A DNA stretch of 34,941 nt from Thiomargarita sp. (lineage in GTDB: Bacteria; Pseudomonadota; Gammaproteobacteria; Beggiatoales; Beggiatoaceae). The stretch spans positions 1 to 34,941 of the forward strand of contig DZAL01000043.1 of assembly GCA_022729575.1 (NCBI GenBank). The letters are read 5' to 3'. Below are positions 18,401 through 25,881 of this stretch, in pieces (position 1 is the first letter of the stretch; the number at the start of each line of letters is the position of its first letter). The position numbers were made by a program, and so were the translations under genes. Under the pieces are notes generated by a model that worked only from the letters and a program-made list of their open reading frames with translations, searched no databases and had not been told where the DNA came from.

Positions 18401-19425
18401 CGGGTGGTCAAGGCGAAAATATTAAGCCGATAGAAGGTACCACGTTAGTAGAATTGAGTGATACCCCGGCGAAGATTATTGGTATCCCCATGGACGGTGA
18501 AGAGGAAGTTCCAATCACGGTACAAACCTCAGCGTATGAGCCAGTGCCAGAAGCAGGAACTTCACGCGAATATCATTTCAGTATCCAAGAATATGTGGAT
18601 GGTGAGTTGATAGGTGGAGTCGATTCCACTATTGTTACCCGTGCCCAAGATACCGATACGGATGGCGATGGCGCACCTGACATTACTGATACGGATGACG
18701 ATAATGATGGTATTCCCGATGAATGGGAAGCGCAAAATGACTTGAATCCATTGGATACGGTGGATGCGACAGCAGATACCGATGATGATGGCTATTCCAA
18801 TTTAGAAGAATATGCCAGCAATACCAATCCTGCCAGCGCGATTTCACATCCAGGTACACCTTGGGCGATAACCATGACGGCTGGTTTTGATAAGGCTGAC
18901 ACCAGCATTTGCGCGTTGTTACCTGAAACTTGGATTGTCGATAAGAATGATAACACGGTTAAGAGTGTCAGAACCGGTTGGTCGGTCGCACAATGGGTGC
19001 CAGTCACGGGTTGGATCAATACTTACAACCTAGAAGGAGATAGCCAAGGTGGTTTAGCGGTTAAACTCACCAGCACCGGCGCAGTGAAGATATGTCCCGC
19101 CGGTCCGATGCCCAAAGAAGGTTGCGATGCGGAATTGGTGGCGGCCGCAGCACAAGATTTTCTCAGCGATGACAATGGCCAGATTGACTTTACCTTAATG
19201 CTCAAATGGCCTGGTGTCTCTGATAATGTCTTGGCTCAATATCATAGTGGTATGAGTGTGGCAGACATGCAGCAATACCAAATGACTGAAACCTACCAAG
19301 TGACCATGACGGGAGGTAAGACCGGTGAGACCGTAATCGGATCGCTGCAAAAAGATTTATTGTGGCATCCTGCGATGATCGATAAAGGTTGCACCTTGAC
19401 CTTGAAACAACGTGGTAATAAATAG
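15478..19425 (+). CDS. secreted fibro-slime protein with duplicated module and TSP3-like calcium repeats
   Basis: A 1315-residue exported protein; AAGGAG precedes the ATG and the signal peptide ends ASVQA-AD (about residue 27). Order: KDLSHW module (about 30-160); a fibro-slime/PA14-like domain (about 180-382) with FTGDDDVWIFINNKLVVDIGG at 318-338 and DGFFAERHTQDSNF; two copies of a ~368-residue module (394-761 and 762-1125), each opening DVW..DPAPD, containing PGHYCFYVRLV and EYHFS, and ending with Asp-rich DTDTDGDG TSP3-like repeats (692-755; 1058-1122) that should bind calcium; finally the ~190-residue C-terminal module (1127-1315) shared with the protein encoded at 12869. Fibro-slime domains occur in secreted cellulose-associated and slime or matrix proteins. 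A sheath, slime or adhesion role is inferred. No anchor motif or transmembrane helix is seen. Confidence 0.88.
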   Translation: MTALHKSIAIALGTIASVSLATASVQAADSVNVSVTTKQDTSEYKIALTSQSGKDWTYKVEQVRGKDLSHWDLSLGACLDKVTNITGGGTKQPSGDLSNADPSEGATTTVKSSPLIKWDTKGGTFTVTMDKAYQKKDVPVLAKTSTVYNTGMVTGPDCTKEVAATTTPPPSSGGATTTLTSITLEGIVRDFSGWGTATTKNPDFETTIMGVKTGCVQKDLGADGKPVAVASNACLITKLGEWYNGTDPKKTTTYTMELKKDASGLYTFDSKQLPGATNGGFFPIDGKLLGNEGKSHNYHFTYEVHTKFTYQKGQTFSFTGDDDVWIFINNKLVVDIGGIHSASPASVNLDTLGLTVGQTYPMDGFFAERHTQDSNFKMQTNMPLVVAEEKVGADVWAHDPAPDQGVEPNSVSKTLWVSPDVWVRNQDDGVNKHQNVKVGQDNFVNVNLANRGALPAKDTTVEVYRMNKGAGLGNAWPKGWDLVGTTKVAELAPGAGQKVVVTWPSSTIPKPGHYCFYVRLVSADDPIKANADTTNALQNTRNSNNIVWRNFDVVGLLAQASSKFEVMAQNSKPTAAKVNIAITEPEKMLPNQGAKVIVDLGTLYSRWVSEGAQGNNIKALGGTEVELLTSDAKIIGIPMNANEEVQLSVRVEATEPMPVAGTSKEYHFSMQEEIDGELAGGVDFLVQARALDTDTDGDGIKDVTDEDDDGDTIPDAWEVENSFNPLNKVDAAEDADNDGATNLVEYQNKTNPRLATSVPRVDVWVSDPAPDNGAEPNTVSKNIWTSPDVWLRNQNDGSLQHQNVKQGQDNFVSVRVRNRGTLAAKNTKVEVYYIKASLGRAWPKDWKAVGTAMVSDLAVNAQQTVIIPWTKDQVPGPGHYCFYVRLVNDADPIKFPEGTNAERNTSNNNNIAWRNFDIVGLTTKVTDKYQVTVQNPNTKPANIDLVFEEPEHLLQNDGTRLVVDLGPLFDRWQEAGGQGENIKPIEGTTLVELSDTPAKIIGIPMDGEEEVPITVQTSAYEPVPEAGTSREYHFSIQEYVDGELIGGVDSTIVTRAQDTDTDGDGAPDITDTDDDNDGIPDEWEAQNDLNPLDTVDATADTDDDGYSNLEEYASNTNPASAISHPGTPWAITMTAGFDKADTSICALLPETWIVDKNDNTVKSVRTGWSVAQWVPVTGWINTYNLEGDSQGGLAVKLTSTGAVKICPAGPMPKEGCDAELVAAAAQDFLSDDNGQIDFTLMLKWPGVSDNVLAQYHSGMSVADMQQYQMTETYQVTMTGGKTGETVIGSLQKDLLWHPAMIDKGCTLTLKQRGNK
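16657..18855 (+). repeat. two-fold internal gene duplication, period 1104 bp
   Basis: The segments starting GATGTGTGGG at 16657 and 17761 encode homologous 368-residue modules aligned from end to end with few gaps. DNA identity is only moderate, so the duplication is old and both copies are kept under selection. Confidence 0.9.
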
Positions 19426-19440
19426 AGAACTCTTGAACTT

Positions 19441-19468
19441 AGATTTGACAACTTTCGAAAAGTTGTCA
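19441..19468. repeat. 33-bp palindrome, truncated by another repeat
   Basis: AGATTTGACAACTTT, loop CGA and AAAGTTGTCA are followed not by AATCT but by the CAACCACCCC start of the next repeat. The palindrome is thus interrupted exactly at the junction. It lies 15 bases after the fibro-slime stop. Confidence 0.85.
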
Positions 19469-19567
19469 CAACCACCCCCAACCCCTCCTTGGTAAGGAGG
19501 GGAGTAAATACCATTGGCATCGTAGTGGGTATTCCCCGCCTTAGCAAGGAGGGGCTAGGGGTGGTTG
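19469..19567. repeat. CAACCACCCC-ended CCCCTCCTT repeat element
   Basis: CAACCACCCC at the left and GGGGTGGTTG at the right are terminal inverted repeats. Inside are two CCCTCCTT/AAGGAGGGG hairpins. It lies between the convergent fibro-slime and GGDEF genes. Confidence 0.75.
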
Positions 19568-19595
19568 TACGTAAGGTGAGTTGACACTACCCACC

Positions 19596-20597
19596 CTACC
19601 ACCACACCATAATTTGATTTCTACCTGCCTGTTTAGCTGCTGTTAACATAGTATCGGCCCGATACAACAACTCCTCCTTAGTCACTAAATTAACCTGAGC
19701 TACCTCTGCTACCGCCTCCCCATCGGCCCCAATATTTTCTTGATGTACAACATCCAAACTATGAGCAATGCCAATACTCACCGTCATCTTAAGAGGAATC
19801 CCTTTCAGCGTCATAAAGCGAAACTGCTCACAACGCTTGCGGATACGCTCGGCTAACACATAAGCACCATCCACTTCCGTACTAGGCAACAACAGAATAA
19901 ATTGCTCACCACCATAACGACTGGGAATATCGATTTCTTTGCGAATCGACAAAGCAATCAATTTAGCCAACTCCTGCAATAAACGATTACCTTCAGGATA
20001 ACCACAAGTCTCATTGATTTGTTTAAAGCGATCCACGTCTATCAACATCAACGACATTCCTCCTCCATGTCGACGAATTCTGGTAAACTCTTCTTGCAAA
20101 CGTGTCTCAAAATAACGTCGATTATATAAACCCGTGAGATTATCGGTCGTCGCCATTTGAATCAAATGTTCATTTTCCATGGCCGCATTTATCACTGAAG
20201 CCATCAACGGACGCAACAAACTTAAAATTTGAGCGCGGTCCGACGGTAACGGCTGGCCGGCTTTTTGAGACAACAAAGCCAGACCAATGACTTTATTCTG
20301 GTCATTCAACAAAGGAATACATAAACAACCGATACTATGAGCAGACGGTTTATAAGTAGGAATCAGTAGCTCCTCCACCAGATCGGCATGATAAGTATGA
20401 GCTTGTTTAGTCGTTACAATCTTTTCTAGGGGCGTGTTTTTAAACTTTAAGGTTTTGCCGGGCAAGGCCAGCTCTCCTTTGTTGAATCCGCCAATGACTA
20501 CACCAATACTATTGTCTTCTACGTTAAGTAAAATTACCTGGTCACTATTGCACAATTTGGCCAGCATATATAGTGTTTGTTTAATCAATTGTTCCAT
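19596..20597 (-). CDS. GAF-GGDEF protein, signature degenerate
   Basis: A 333-residue cytoplasmic protein with an N-terminal GAF-like sensor (about 10-145) and a C-terminal GGDEF domain opening TDNLTGLYNRRYF at 151-163. Diguanylate cyclases make c-di-GMP, which controls matrix production and motility. Several usual residues are changed: GGEQF (229-233) in place of GG(D/E)EF, GYPEGN (199-204) in place of GHxxGD, and KEID where the RxxD inhibitory site would be. The metal-binding Asp in LIDVD and the first acidic residue of the signature are kept. Activity is uncertain; it may be a weak cyclase or a receptor-type domain. It faces the fibro-slime gene. A weak AGAG precedes the ATG. Confidence 0.85.
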   Translation of the reverse strand: MEQLIKQTLYMLAKLCNSDQVILLNVEDNSIGVVIGGFNKGELALPGKTLKFKNTPLEKIVTTKQAHTYHADLVEELLIPTYKPSAHSIGCLCIPLLNDQNKVIGLALLSQKAGQPLPSDRAQILSLLRPLMASVINAAMENEHLIQMATTDNLTGLYNRRYFETRLQEEFTRIRRHGGGMSLMLIDVDRFKQINETCGYPEGNRLLQELAKLIALSIRKEIDIPSRYGGEQFILLLPSTEVDGAYVLAERIRKRCEQFRFMTLKGIPLKMTVSIGIAHSLDVVHQENIGADGEAVAEVAQVNLVTKEELLYRADTMLTAAKQAGRNQIMVWW

Positions 20598-20708
20598 AAA
20601 TTATTTCTCTACATTTGAGTCATTTTTTTATCAAGATGGACAAAACCGAATGAAGTCAATGACCAACTCACCTTACGCATAACCCACACTGCCATTAAGT
20701 TAAGCCGT

Positions 20709-20789
20709 GTTGGAGTCCAAAGCTTCAGCTTTGGACGAGACTGCTCGAAGTGAGACGGCGTTGTCAAAGCTGAAATTTTGGACTCCAAC
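20709..20789. repeat. GTTGGAGTCCAAA inverted repeat
   Basis: GTTGGAGTCCAAA at 20709-20721 pairs with TTTGGACTCCAAC at 20777-20789. Internal dyads AAAGCTTCAGCTTT and CAAAGCTGAAATTTTG lie near each end. The family recurs at 27441-27466 and, with a different core, at 29326-29458. Confidence 0.65.
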
Positions 20790-20825
20790 GCCGTAACCTT
20801 AGCAAGGAGGGCGGGTGTGTGTGCC

Positions 20826-20930
20826 TCACTGCCATTAAGTTAAGGAATCCCGCGGTCAGGTTTTAACCTTGAAGGTCTGGTTTTAGACCTTCAAGGTTTC
20901 TTTGGCCGGCTTAACTTAATGGCATTGGGG
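20826..20930. repeat. MITE-like element, copy 2 (inverted relative to copy 1)
   Basis: From GCCATTAAGTTAAGGAAT to TTAACTTAATGGCATTGGGG it is the reverse complement of 852-960, differing in a few bases (CGCGGTC versus CCCGATC in the core and a changed outer left end). Core dyad AACCTTGAAGGTCT/AGACCTTCAAGGTT is intact. Confidence 0.85.
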
Positions 20931-21174
20931 ATTGTGCCTAGGGTATCTTAATAATTTAAAGATTAAATGAGTAAATATACCTATTTTTTATAAAATTATC
21001 AACTATCCACTATCCACTATTCATAAAAAGTGCTAGAATAACGGAGTTTGCGGAAATTGCTTCATTATTCCAGAAACACTGATTAATTACATATAATTTA
21101 CAATGATAATAAAAATATTAACGTTTTGGCTAAAATTCGGCAAATTTTGATTCCGACCCACTTAATTAGAAAAA

Positions 21175-23175
21175 ATGATTCTAAAAAACCTCACCTTATG
21201 CGATTTTGGTCTCTTCCAAGGACGACACAGTTTTGACCTCACACCACGCCAAAGGTACGGGCGTAAATGTCCAATTGTCCTATTTGGTGGACTGAATGGT
21301 ACTGGTAAAACTACCCTGTTAACTGCAATCCGATTAGCTTTTTATGGTAAGCAAAGTTTTGGACCCACTATGAGCAAAAAAACTTATCATCAGACGCTAA
21401 CAGAAGCCATTCATAAAGGTCGTCATGACTTGATTGTTGCCAATGCCGCCGCCATTGAATTAACTTTTACTTATGCACGACAAGGTGAAATTAACGAATA
21501 TTATCTGCGACGCGCTTGGAATCTGCAAGCCGGGGACCTCGAAGAAACGCTCACCATTGCCAAAGATGGACAACCTTTAAAAGAATTTTCCATTGACCTC
21601 TGTCAAGCCTTTTTAAATGAACTCATCCCCATTGGCGTGTCAGAATTGTTCTTTTTTGATGGCGAAAAAATTGCGGAATTAGCCGACGATGACACCGGCG
21701 ATATTTTGCAACAAGCCGTTAGAAAACTACTCGGTTTAGATCTGATTGAACGCTTACGCAACGACTTAGCGATTTATCTACAGGGTCAAAAACAAGTCAT
21801 CTTACCTGCCGCCGCTAATCAAGAGATTCAAACCTTAGAGACTGAATTACAAGTCACTTTAGCGAACAAAGATAATGCTATCGCGACGGCCAATGAATTA
21901 CGTAGAAAAATTAAAGCGTTGCAAAAAGACATTCAACAATTGGAAAATCTCATTAATGATGGTGGGGGAGCTTATGCAAAAACCCGACAAGATGAGCAAC
22001 AAAACCAAGCACGCTTGTTAGCCGAAAAAACGCAGTTAGAAAACCAACTAAAAGACTTATTGGGAGAAGCATTTCCACTCAGCCTGGTGCCAAAATCGTT
22101 AGCCCAATTACTCAAACAATTAGAAAAAGAAGCCGAGTGGAAAAAGCAACGGGGGGTAGGCGAAATTTTATCACCGCGATTACAACAGTTAAATGCACAA
22201 ATCGCTGAAACTTTACCCAAAAAATACACGCCAATAGTCAGTAACTTGATTGAAGAGACGTTTGCCGACTTATTATCCAGCCAGCGCCAAAACTCAATTC
22301 GTCACGATTTCTCCGACACCGTGTTAGCTAAATTTCAACACTGGATTCAAACAGTGATACCACAAAGCGCCAAATCCTTTGCTATTTTGAAAAAACGTTG
22401 GCAAGCGGTACAAGAGGAGATAGAACAAGTCAGTGTAAGATTAGAGCGAGCCCCGGCCACCTCTTCTTTAAAAATTGATTTGGCCACCCTTAAGAAAAAA
22501 ATGCAGCAATTAGGAGAATGGCAGGCTCAAGCCGAGCAACAATTGGAACAAGCCCGGAGTTGGTTGCGCGAAGCAATGGAATTAGTGCGCAAAATCCAGC
22601 AGTTGCAAGCACAAAAGAGTCAGCATTGGCGTGACCACAAAGCCTTGGTTTATGCCAACAATGCCAGAAATTTATTAGAAGAGTTTTCACAACGCACCGC
22701 GCACCGCCGACTTCAGGAATTAGAAGATGAATTTATTCAAGCGTTTCATCGATTGTCACGTAAAGAAGATGTCCCCTTACAAGCAAAAATTGATCCCGAC
22801 ACTTTTATGGTCAGTTTATTGGACGACCAGGGTCACCGTATTAGCAAGCATCAACTTTCTGCCGGCGAAAAGCAAATTTATGCGATTGCGATTTTAGAAG
22901 CTTTGGCTAGAACTTCTGGCCGAAAATTACCCATTATTATTGACACTCCATTAGGACGCTTAGATTCTAAACATCGTTCCAAATTGGTCAAATATTACTT
23001 TCCACAAGCCAGTCATCAAGTCGTGATTCTATCCACCGATACCGAAGTAGATAGAGAGTTTTATCAATCTCTCAGTACGGATATTTCTCACGCTTATCAT
23101 TTACAATATGACTCGATCCACGGCAATGCGTTTGCTCACCCTGGATATTTTTGGCGAATAGAACAAGCTGCTTAA
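21175..23175 (+). CDS. dndD: DNA phosphorothioation protein DndD (SMC/Rad50-like ATPase)
   Basis: In Dnd systems, DndD is the ATPase that works with DndC and DndE to replace a backbone oxygen of DNA by sulfur. The 666-residue protein has the DndD layout: Walker A GGLNGTGKTT at 38-47, the family phrase LFFFDGEKIAELADD from 158, two long coiled-coil arms (about 205-300 and 400-490), the ABC signature SAGEK at 562-566, and Walker B LPIIIDTPLGRLD with Asp590, followed by an H-loop-like region. Length is normal. It is followed 60 bases later by dndE, the usual order, but dndB and dndC are absent upstream. The ATG has no clear ribosome site. Confidence 0.88.
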   Translation: MILKNLTLCDFGLFQGRHSFDLTPRQRYGRKCPIVLFGGLNGTGKTTLLTAIRLAFYGKQSFGPTMSKKTYHQTLTEAIHKGRHDLIVANAAAIELTFTYARQGEINEYYLRRAWNLQAGDLEETLTIAKDGQPLKEFSIDLCQAFLNELIPIGVSELFFFDGEKIAELADDDTGDILQQAVRKLLGLDLIERLRNDLAIYLQGQKQVILPAAANQEIQTLETELQVTLANKDNAIATANELRRKIKALQKDIQQLENLINDGGGAYAKTRQDEQQNQARLLAEKTQLENQLKDLLGEAFPLSLVPKSLAQLLKQLEKEAEWKKQRGVGEILSPRLQQLNAQIAETLPKKYTPIVSNLIEETFADLLSSQRQNSIRHDFSDTVLAKFQHWIQTVIPQSAKSFAILKKRWQAVQEEIEQVSVRLERAPATSSLKIDLATLKKKMQQLGEWQAQAEQQLEQARSWLREAMELVRKIQQLQAQKSQHWRDHKALVYANNARNLLEEFSQRTAHRRLQELEDEFIQAFHRLSRKEDVPLQAKIDPDTFMVSLLDDQGHRISKHQLSAGEKQIYAIAILEALARTSGRKLPIIIDTPLGRLDSKHRSKLVKYYFPQASHQVVILSTDTEVDREFYQSLSTDISHAYHLQYDSIHGNAFAHPGYFWRIEQAA

Positions 23176-23235
23176 CTTTCCCAATTCTCCTCTTGACCAA
23201 GGTACGGAGGAACCACTCTAGTTCGCAAAAACCAC

Positions 23236-23583
23236 ATGTTACCCAATCGTATTCATCTCACTAAACAAGCCTCCGAACAGCTCAAATTTCTCAAAACTCG
23301 TACTGGAATCACCCCCAATATTTTGGCTCGAATCGCCCTCGCTCGTTCTCTCAAAGAAGGTTACGACTACACGCAACGCGAAGATTTCGTCTTAGATGGC
23401 TTAGAATTTCTCATCCCTACTTTGTTAGGAGAATATGCGTTGCTGTATGAACGTCTGTTGATAGAACGACATCGAATTAAAGATAGTCAACAATTAGCGT
23501 TAGCCATCGTGGCCCATATTGAGAATGGTTTAGGCGGGATTAGAAATGTGCGAGATTTTGGAGAATTGTTGGGACAATTGTAG
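23236..23583 (+). CDS. dndE: DNA sulfur modification protein DndE
   Basis: DndE is a small protein that forms a tetramer and binds nicked DNA in the phosphorothioation complex. The 115-residue product opens MLPNRIHLTKQASEQLKFLK and contains RTGITPNILARIALARSL, both typical of DndE, and has the expected length. The start matches homologues; GGAGG occurs 26 bases upstream, too far to be the ribosome site, and there is no earlier in-frame start. It should be co-transcribed with dndD. Confidence 0.9.
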   Translation: MLPNRIHLTKQASEQLKFLKTRTGITPNILARIALARSLKEGYDYTQREDFVLDGLEFLIPTLLGEYALLYERLLIERHRIKDSQQLALAIVAHIENGLGGIRNVRDFGELLGQL

Positions 23584-23640
23584 AACATGAACTTTAAATG
23601 AAACGCTCACCTTACGCACACATCTTTTGGAGTAGCAAGC

Positions 23641-23738
23641 GTAGGGTGCGTTAGCGATAGCGATAGCGTAACGCACCATTTCGGGATACCAAAAAAAGGT
23701 GCGTTACGGCGCCAACAGACGCGCCTAACGCACCCTAC
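23641..23738. repeat. GTAGGGTGCGTTA inverted repeat overlapping the rsmD 3' end
   Basis: GTAGGGTGCGTTA at 23641-23653 pairs perfectly with TAACGCACCCTAC at 23726-23738; additional internal copies of GGTGCGTTA/TAACGCACC lie at about 23669-23678 and 23698-23706. The right arm is inside the last codons of rsmD. Confidence 0.85.
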
Positions 23739-24309
23739 CTACCCTAGTTATGGCCAAATAACTAGCGACTTGGCCGGCAGTCAACTGGCGAATAATTGAC
23801 CAGCCCGTCGGTAATACCATTGAAATATCTAACTGACGTTCGGCTTCTAAATAAATATAAGCCGAGGCGGTTAACCAACCTCGTTGCGCTAGTAAGTCAC
23901 AAATAGGAGCTAATAAATTTTGTCCATACGGCGGATCCAAAAAGACTATATCAAACGGCTTGGGGGAGATTTGCTGTAGAAACGACAAAGCGTCGGCTTG
24001 AATAACCTCGACTTGAGAGGCGGCTAAATTCGTCAATTGTTGGGATAACACTTGGGCCGTAGTACGGTCTTTTTCGACCAAAACTACGGTTGCTGCTCCC
24101 CGCGAGGCCGCTTCTATGCCTAGTGCCCCAGACCCCGCAAAGAGGTCTAAACAGCGGCGACTGGGTAGGTCAAACGCTAACCAATTGAAGAGGGTTTCAC
24201 GTACCCGGTCCGGGGTAGGACGTAAGCCGGGTTGCTGCGGAACTTTCAACTTACGGCCACGCCACTGACCGGCTATAATACGAACCTGGCCCGGTGCCGA
24301 TTTAATCAC
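23725..24309 (-). CDS. rsmD: 16S rRNA (guanine(966)-N2)-methyltransferase
   Basis: RsmD methylates G966 of 16S rRNA in the assembling 30S subunit, using S-adenosylmethionine. The 194-residue protein carries the SAM-binding DLFAGSGALGIEA at 55-67 and the catalytic motif LDPPYG at 124-129, plus the early RPTPDRVRETLFNWL typical of the family. It starts with GTG overlapping the era stop by four bases (GTGA), which signals translational coupling. In many gammaproteobacteria recO follows era; here rsmD does. The last residues RVGRVR and the TAG stop are read from the GTAGGGTGCGTTA repeat, so the C-terminus is repeat-derived. Confidence 0.93.
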   Translation of the reverse strand: MIKSAPGQVRIIAGQWRGRKLKVPQQPGLRPTPDRVRETLFNWLAFDLPSRRCLDLFAGSGALGIEAASRGAATVVLVEKDRTTAQVLSQQLTNLAASQVEVIQADALSFLQQISPKPFDIVFLDPPYGQNLLAPICDLLAQRGWLTASAYIYLEAERQLDISMVLPTGWSIIRQLTAGQVASYLAITRVGRVR

Positions 24310-25208
24310 TCGGTATAGCCTAATTGTCGTAACGCCCGTTCATCATCACTCCAACCGGCTTTGACTTTGACCCACAGTTGCAAAAAGACATGTTGTTCGA
24401 GCAAACTTTCAATGCCTTTACGCGCTTCTTGTCCAATTATTTTCAACATTCGCCCCTGTTTTCCAATCACAATCGCTTTTTGCCCTGGACGTTCTACCCA
24501 AATAATCGCAGAAATCTGGATGAGGTCCGTAGAGGTTTCAAAAAATTCGGTTTGTACGGTCAGACGATAAGGCAATTCCGCACCTAAGCGACGAATTAGT
24601 TGTTCACGAATTAATTCGGCCACTAGAAAACGTTCCGAGCGGTCGGTTATCTGGTCTGCTGAAAATAAGGGCACCGCTAACGGTAAACATTGACTAAGAC
24701 GATGTTCCAATTCAGATAAATTTTTCTTGGTCAAGGCCGAAATCGGAAACACTTCGGCAACCGACCTTTTCGTAGAAATTTCTTGTAAATAAGGCAGTAA
24801 GGTCGGTTTATCTTTAATTTTATCGACCTTATTGACCGCTAAAATTACCGGTACGGTGCTGGAAGCCAGCGTCGAGAGGACATACTCATCTTCTGCAGTC
24901 CAGCGTAAAGCCTCTACCAACCAGACAATCACATCTACACCTTCTAAGCTACTAGCCGCGGCCCGATTGAGGTAGCGATTCATAGCGTTATGGTGGTCTT
25001 GATGCAAACCTGGGGTGTCCACGTAAATAATTTGATAATGCTCTGTCGTTTTAATTCCTAACAGACGGTGGCGAGTGGTTTGTGGCTTGTCTGAGGTAAT
25101 GCTAATTTTTTGTCCTAACAGGTGATTCAACAAAGTGGATTTGCCCACATTAGGACGACCTATGATAGCCACATAACCGCAATAATGTAATTCATCATCC
25201 TTTGTCAT
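24306..25208 (-). CDS. era: GTPase Era
   Basis: Era is an essential GTPase that binds the 3' end of 16S rRNA during 30S maturation. The 300-residue protein has G1 GRPNVGKST at 17-25, G2 QTTRHR at 43-48, G3 DTPG at 64-67 and G4 NKVD at 126-129. The C-terminal KH domain includes VIGKQGRMLK. Length matches the family. Its start overlaps rnc by 14 bases and its end overlaps rsmD by four, placing it firmly in the rnc-era operon. Confidence 0.97.
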   Translation of the reverse strand: MTKDDELHYCGYVAIIGRPNVGKSTLLNHLLGQKISITSDKPQTTRHRLLGIKTTEHYQIIYVDTPGLHQDHHNAMNRYLNRAAASSLEGVDVIVWLVEALRWTAEDEYVLSTLASSTVPVILAVNKVDKIKDKPTLLPYLQEISTKRSVAEVFPISALTKKNLSELEHRLSQCLPLAVPLFSADQITDRSERFLVAELIREQLIRRLGAELPYRLTVQTEFFETSTDLIQISAIIWVERPGQKAIVIGKQGRMLKIIGQEARKGIESLLEQHVFLQLWVKVKAGWSDDERALRQLGYTE

Positions 25209-25875
25209 GGTGCAGTAACAGGTTCAAAGCTTGGGACGCGGCTATTTGTTCCGCGCGGCGACGACTATCACCTACCCCGTAGGTGGATTGAGATAAACTG
25301 GGCACCTGACATTCTACTTTAAATAATTGGGCATGAGGTGCACCATCAATCGTTAAGACTTGATAAGTGGGGAGTGGTTGTTGTTCGGCCTGTAAGTATT
25401 CTTGTAAACGGGTCTTGGGGTCCTTGCCAATGTCATGCGGTGAGAGGCGGTCGAGGTGTTCTCGTAAGAATCGTAAAATAACGGTTTTACAAGTTTCCAT
25501 GCCGGCATCTAGGTAGATAGCACCAATCAATGCTTCCAGGGCATCAGCTAAAATGGAGGCTCGTTGCCAACCGCCACTTTTCAACTCACCTCCCCCCAAA
25601 CGTAAATAATGACCTAATTCCAAGTGTTGTGCCACTTGAGCCAGGGTGTCCCGTTTCACTAAACTGGCTCGTGACCGGGTCAATTCACCTTCGCTGGCAA
25701 ACGGAAAACGGTCGTACAAGGCTTCGGCAACGATACAACTCAATAATGCGTCACCTAAAAACTCCAAACGTTCATTATTGGGCGCACCGGCACTACTATG
25801 AGTGAGTGCGGTGGTCAAATAATGTTCCTGCTTGAAACAGTAACCTAATGCTTGGTGTAAACGGGTATAGTCCAT
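25195..25875 (-). CDS. rnc: ribonuclease III
   Basis: RNase III cuts double-stranded RNA in rRNA precursors and some mRNAs. The 226-residue enzyme has the signature NERLEFLGDALL from 34, with Glu38 and Asp42, and the second acidic pair Asp111/Glu114 in ADALEALIGAIYLD. The C-terminal dsRNA-binding domain spans about 152-222 (DPKTRLQEYLQ to RRRAEQIAASQAL). It lies six bases after the DUF4845 gene and overlaps era, the standard gammaproteobacterial order. Confidence 0.97.
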   Translation of the reverse strand: MDYTRLHQALGYCFKQEHYLTTALTHSSAGAPNNERLEFLGDALLSCIVAEALYDRFPFASEGELTRSRASLVKRDTLAQVAQHLELGHYLRLGGGELKSGGWQRASILADALEALIGAIYLDAGMETCKTVILRFLREHLDRLSPHDIGKDPKTRLQEYLQAEQQPLPTYQVLTIDGAPHAQLFKVECQVPSLSQSTYGVGDSRRRAEQIAASQALNLLLHHDKG

Positions 25876-25881
25876 CCGAAG

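Larger units (their letters stand above)
20598..21174. other. divergent intergenic region between the GGDEF gene and dndD
   Basis: The 577-base space holds a GGAGTCCAAA inverted repeat (20709-20789) and the second MITE copy (about 20826-20930), followed by AT-rich DNA. The dndD promoter must lie in 20940-21174, but no strong pair was recognised and no ribosome site precedes the dndD ATG. No dndB or dndC remnant was recognised. Confidence 0.6.
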
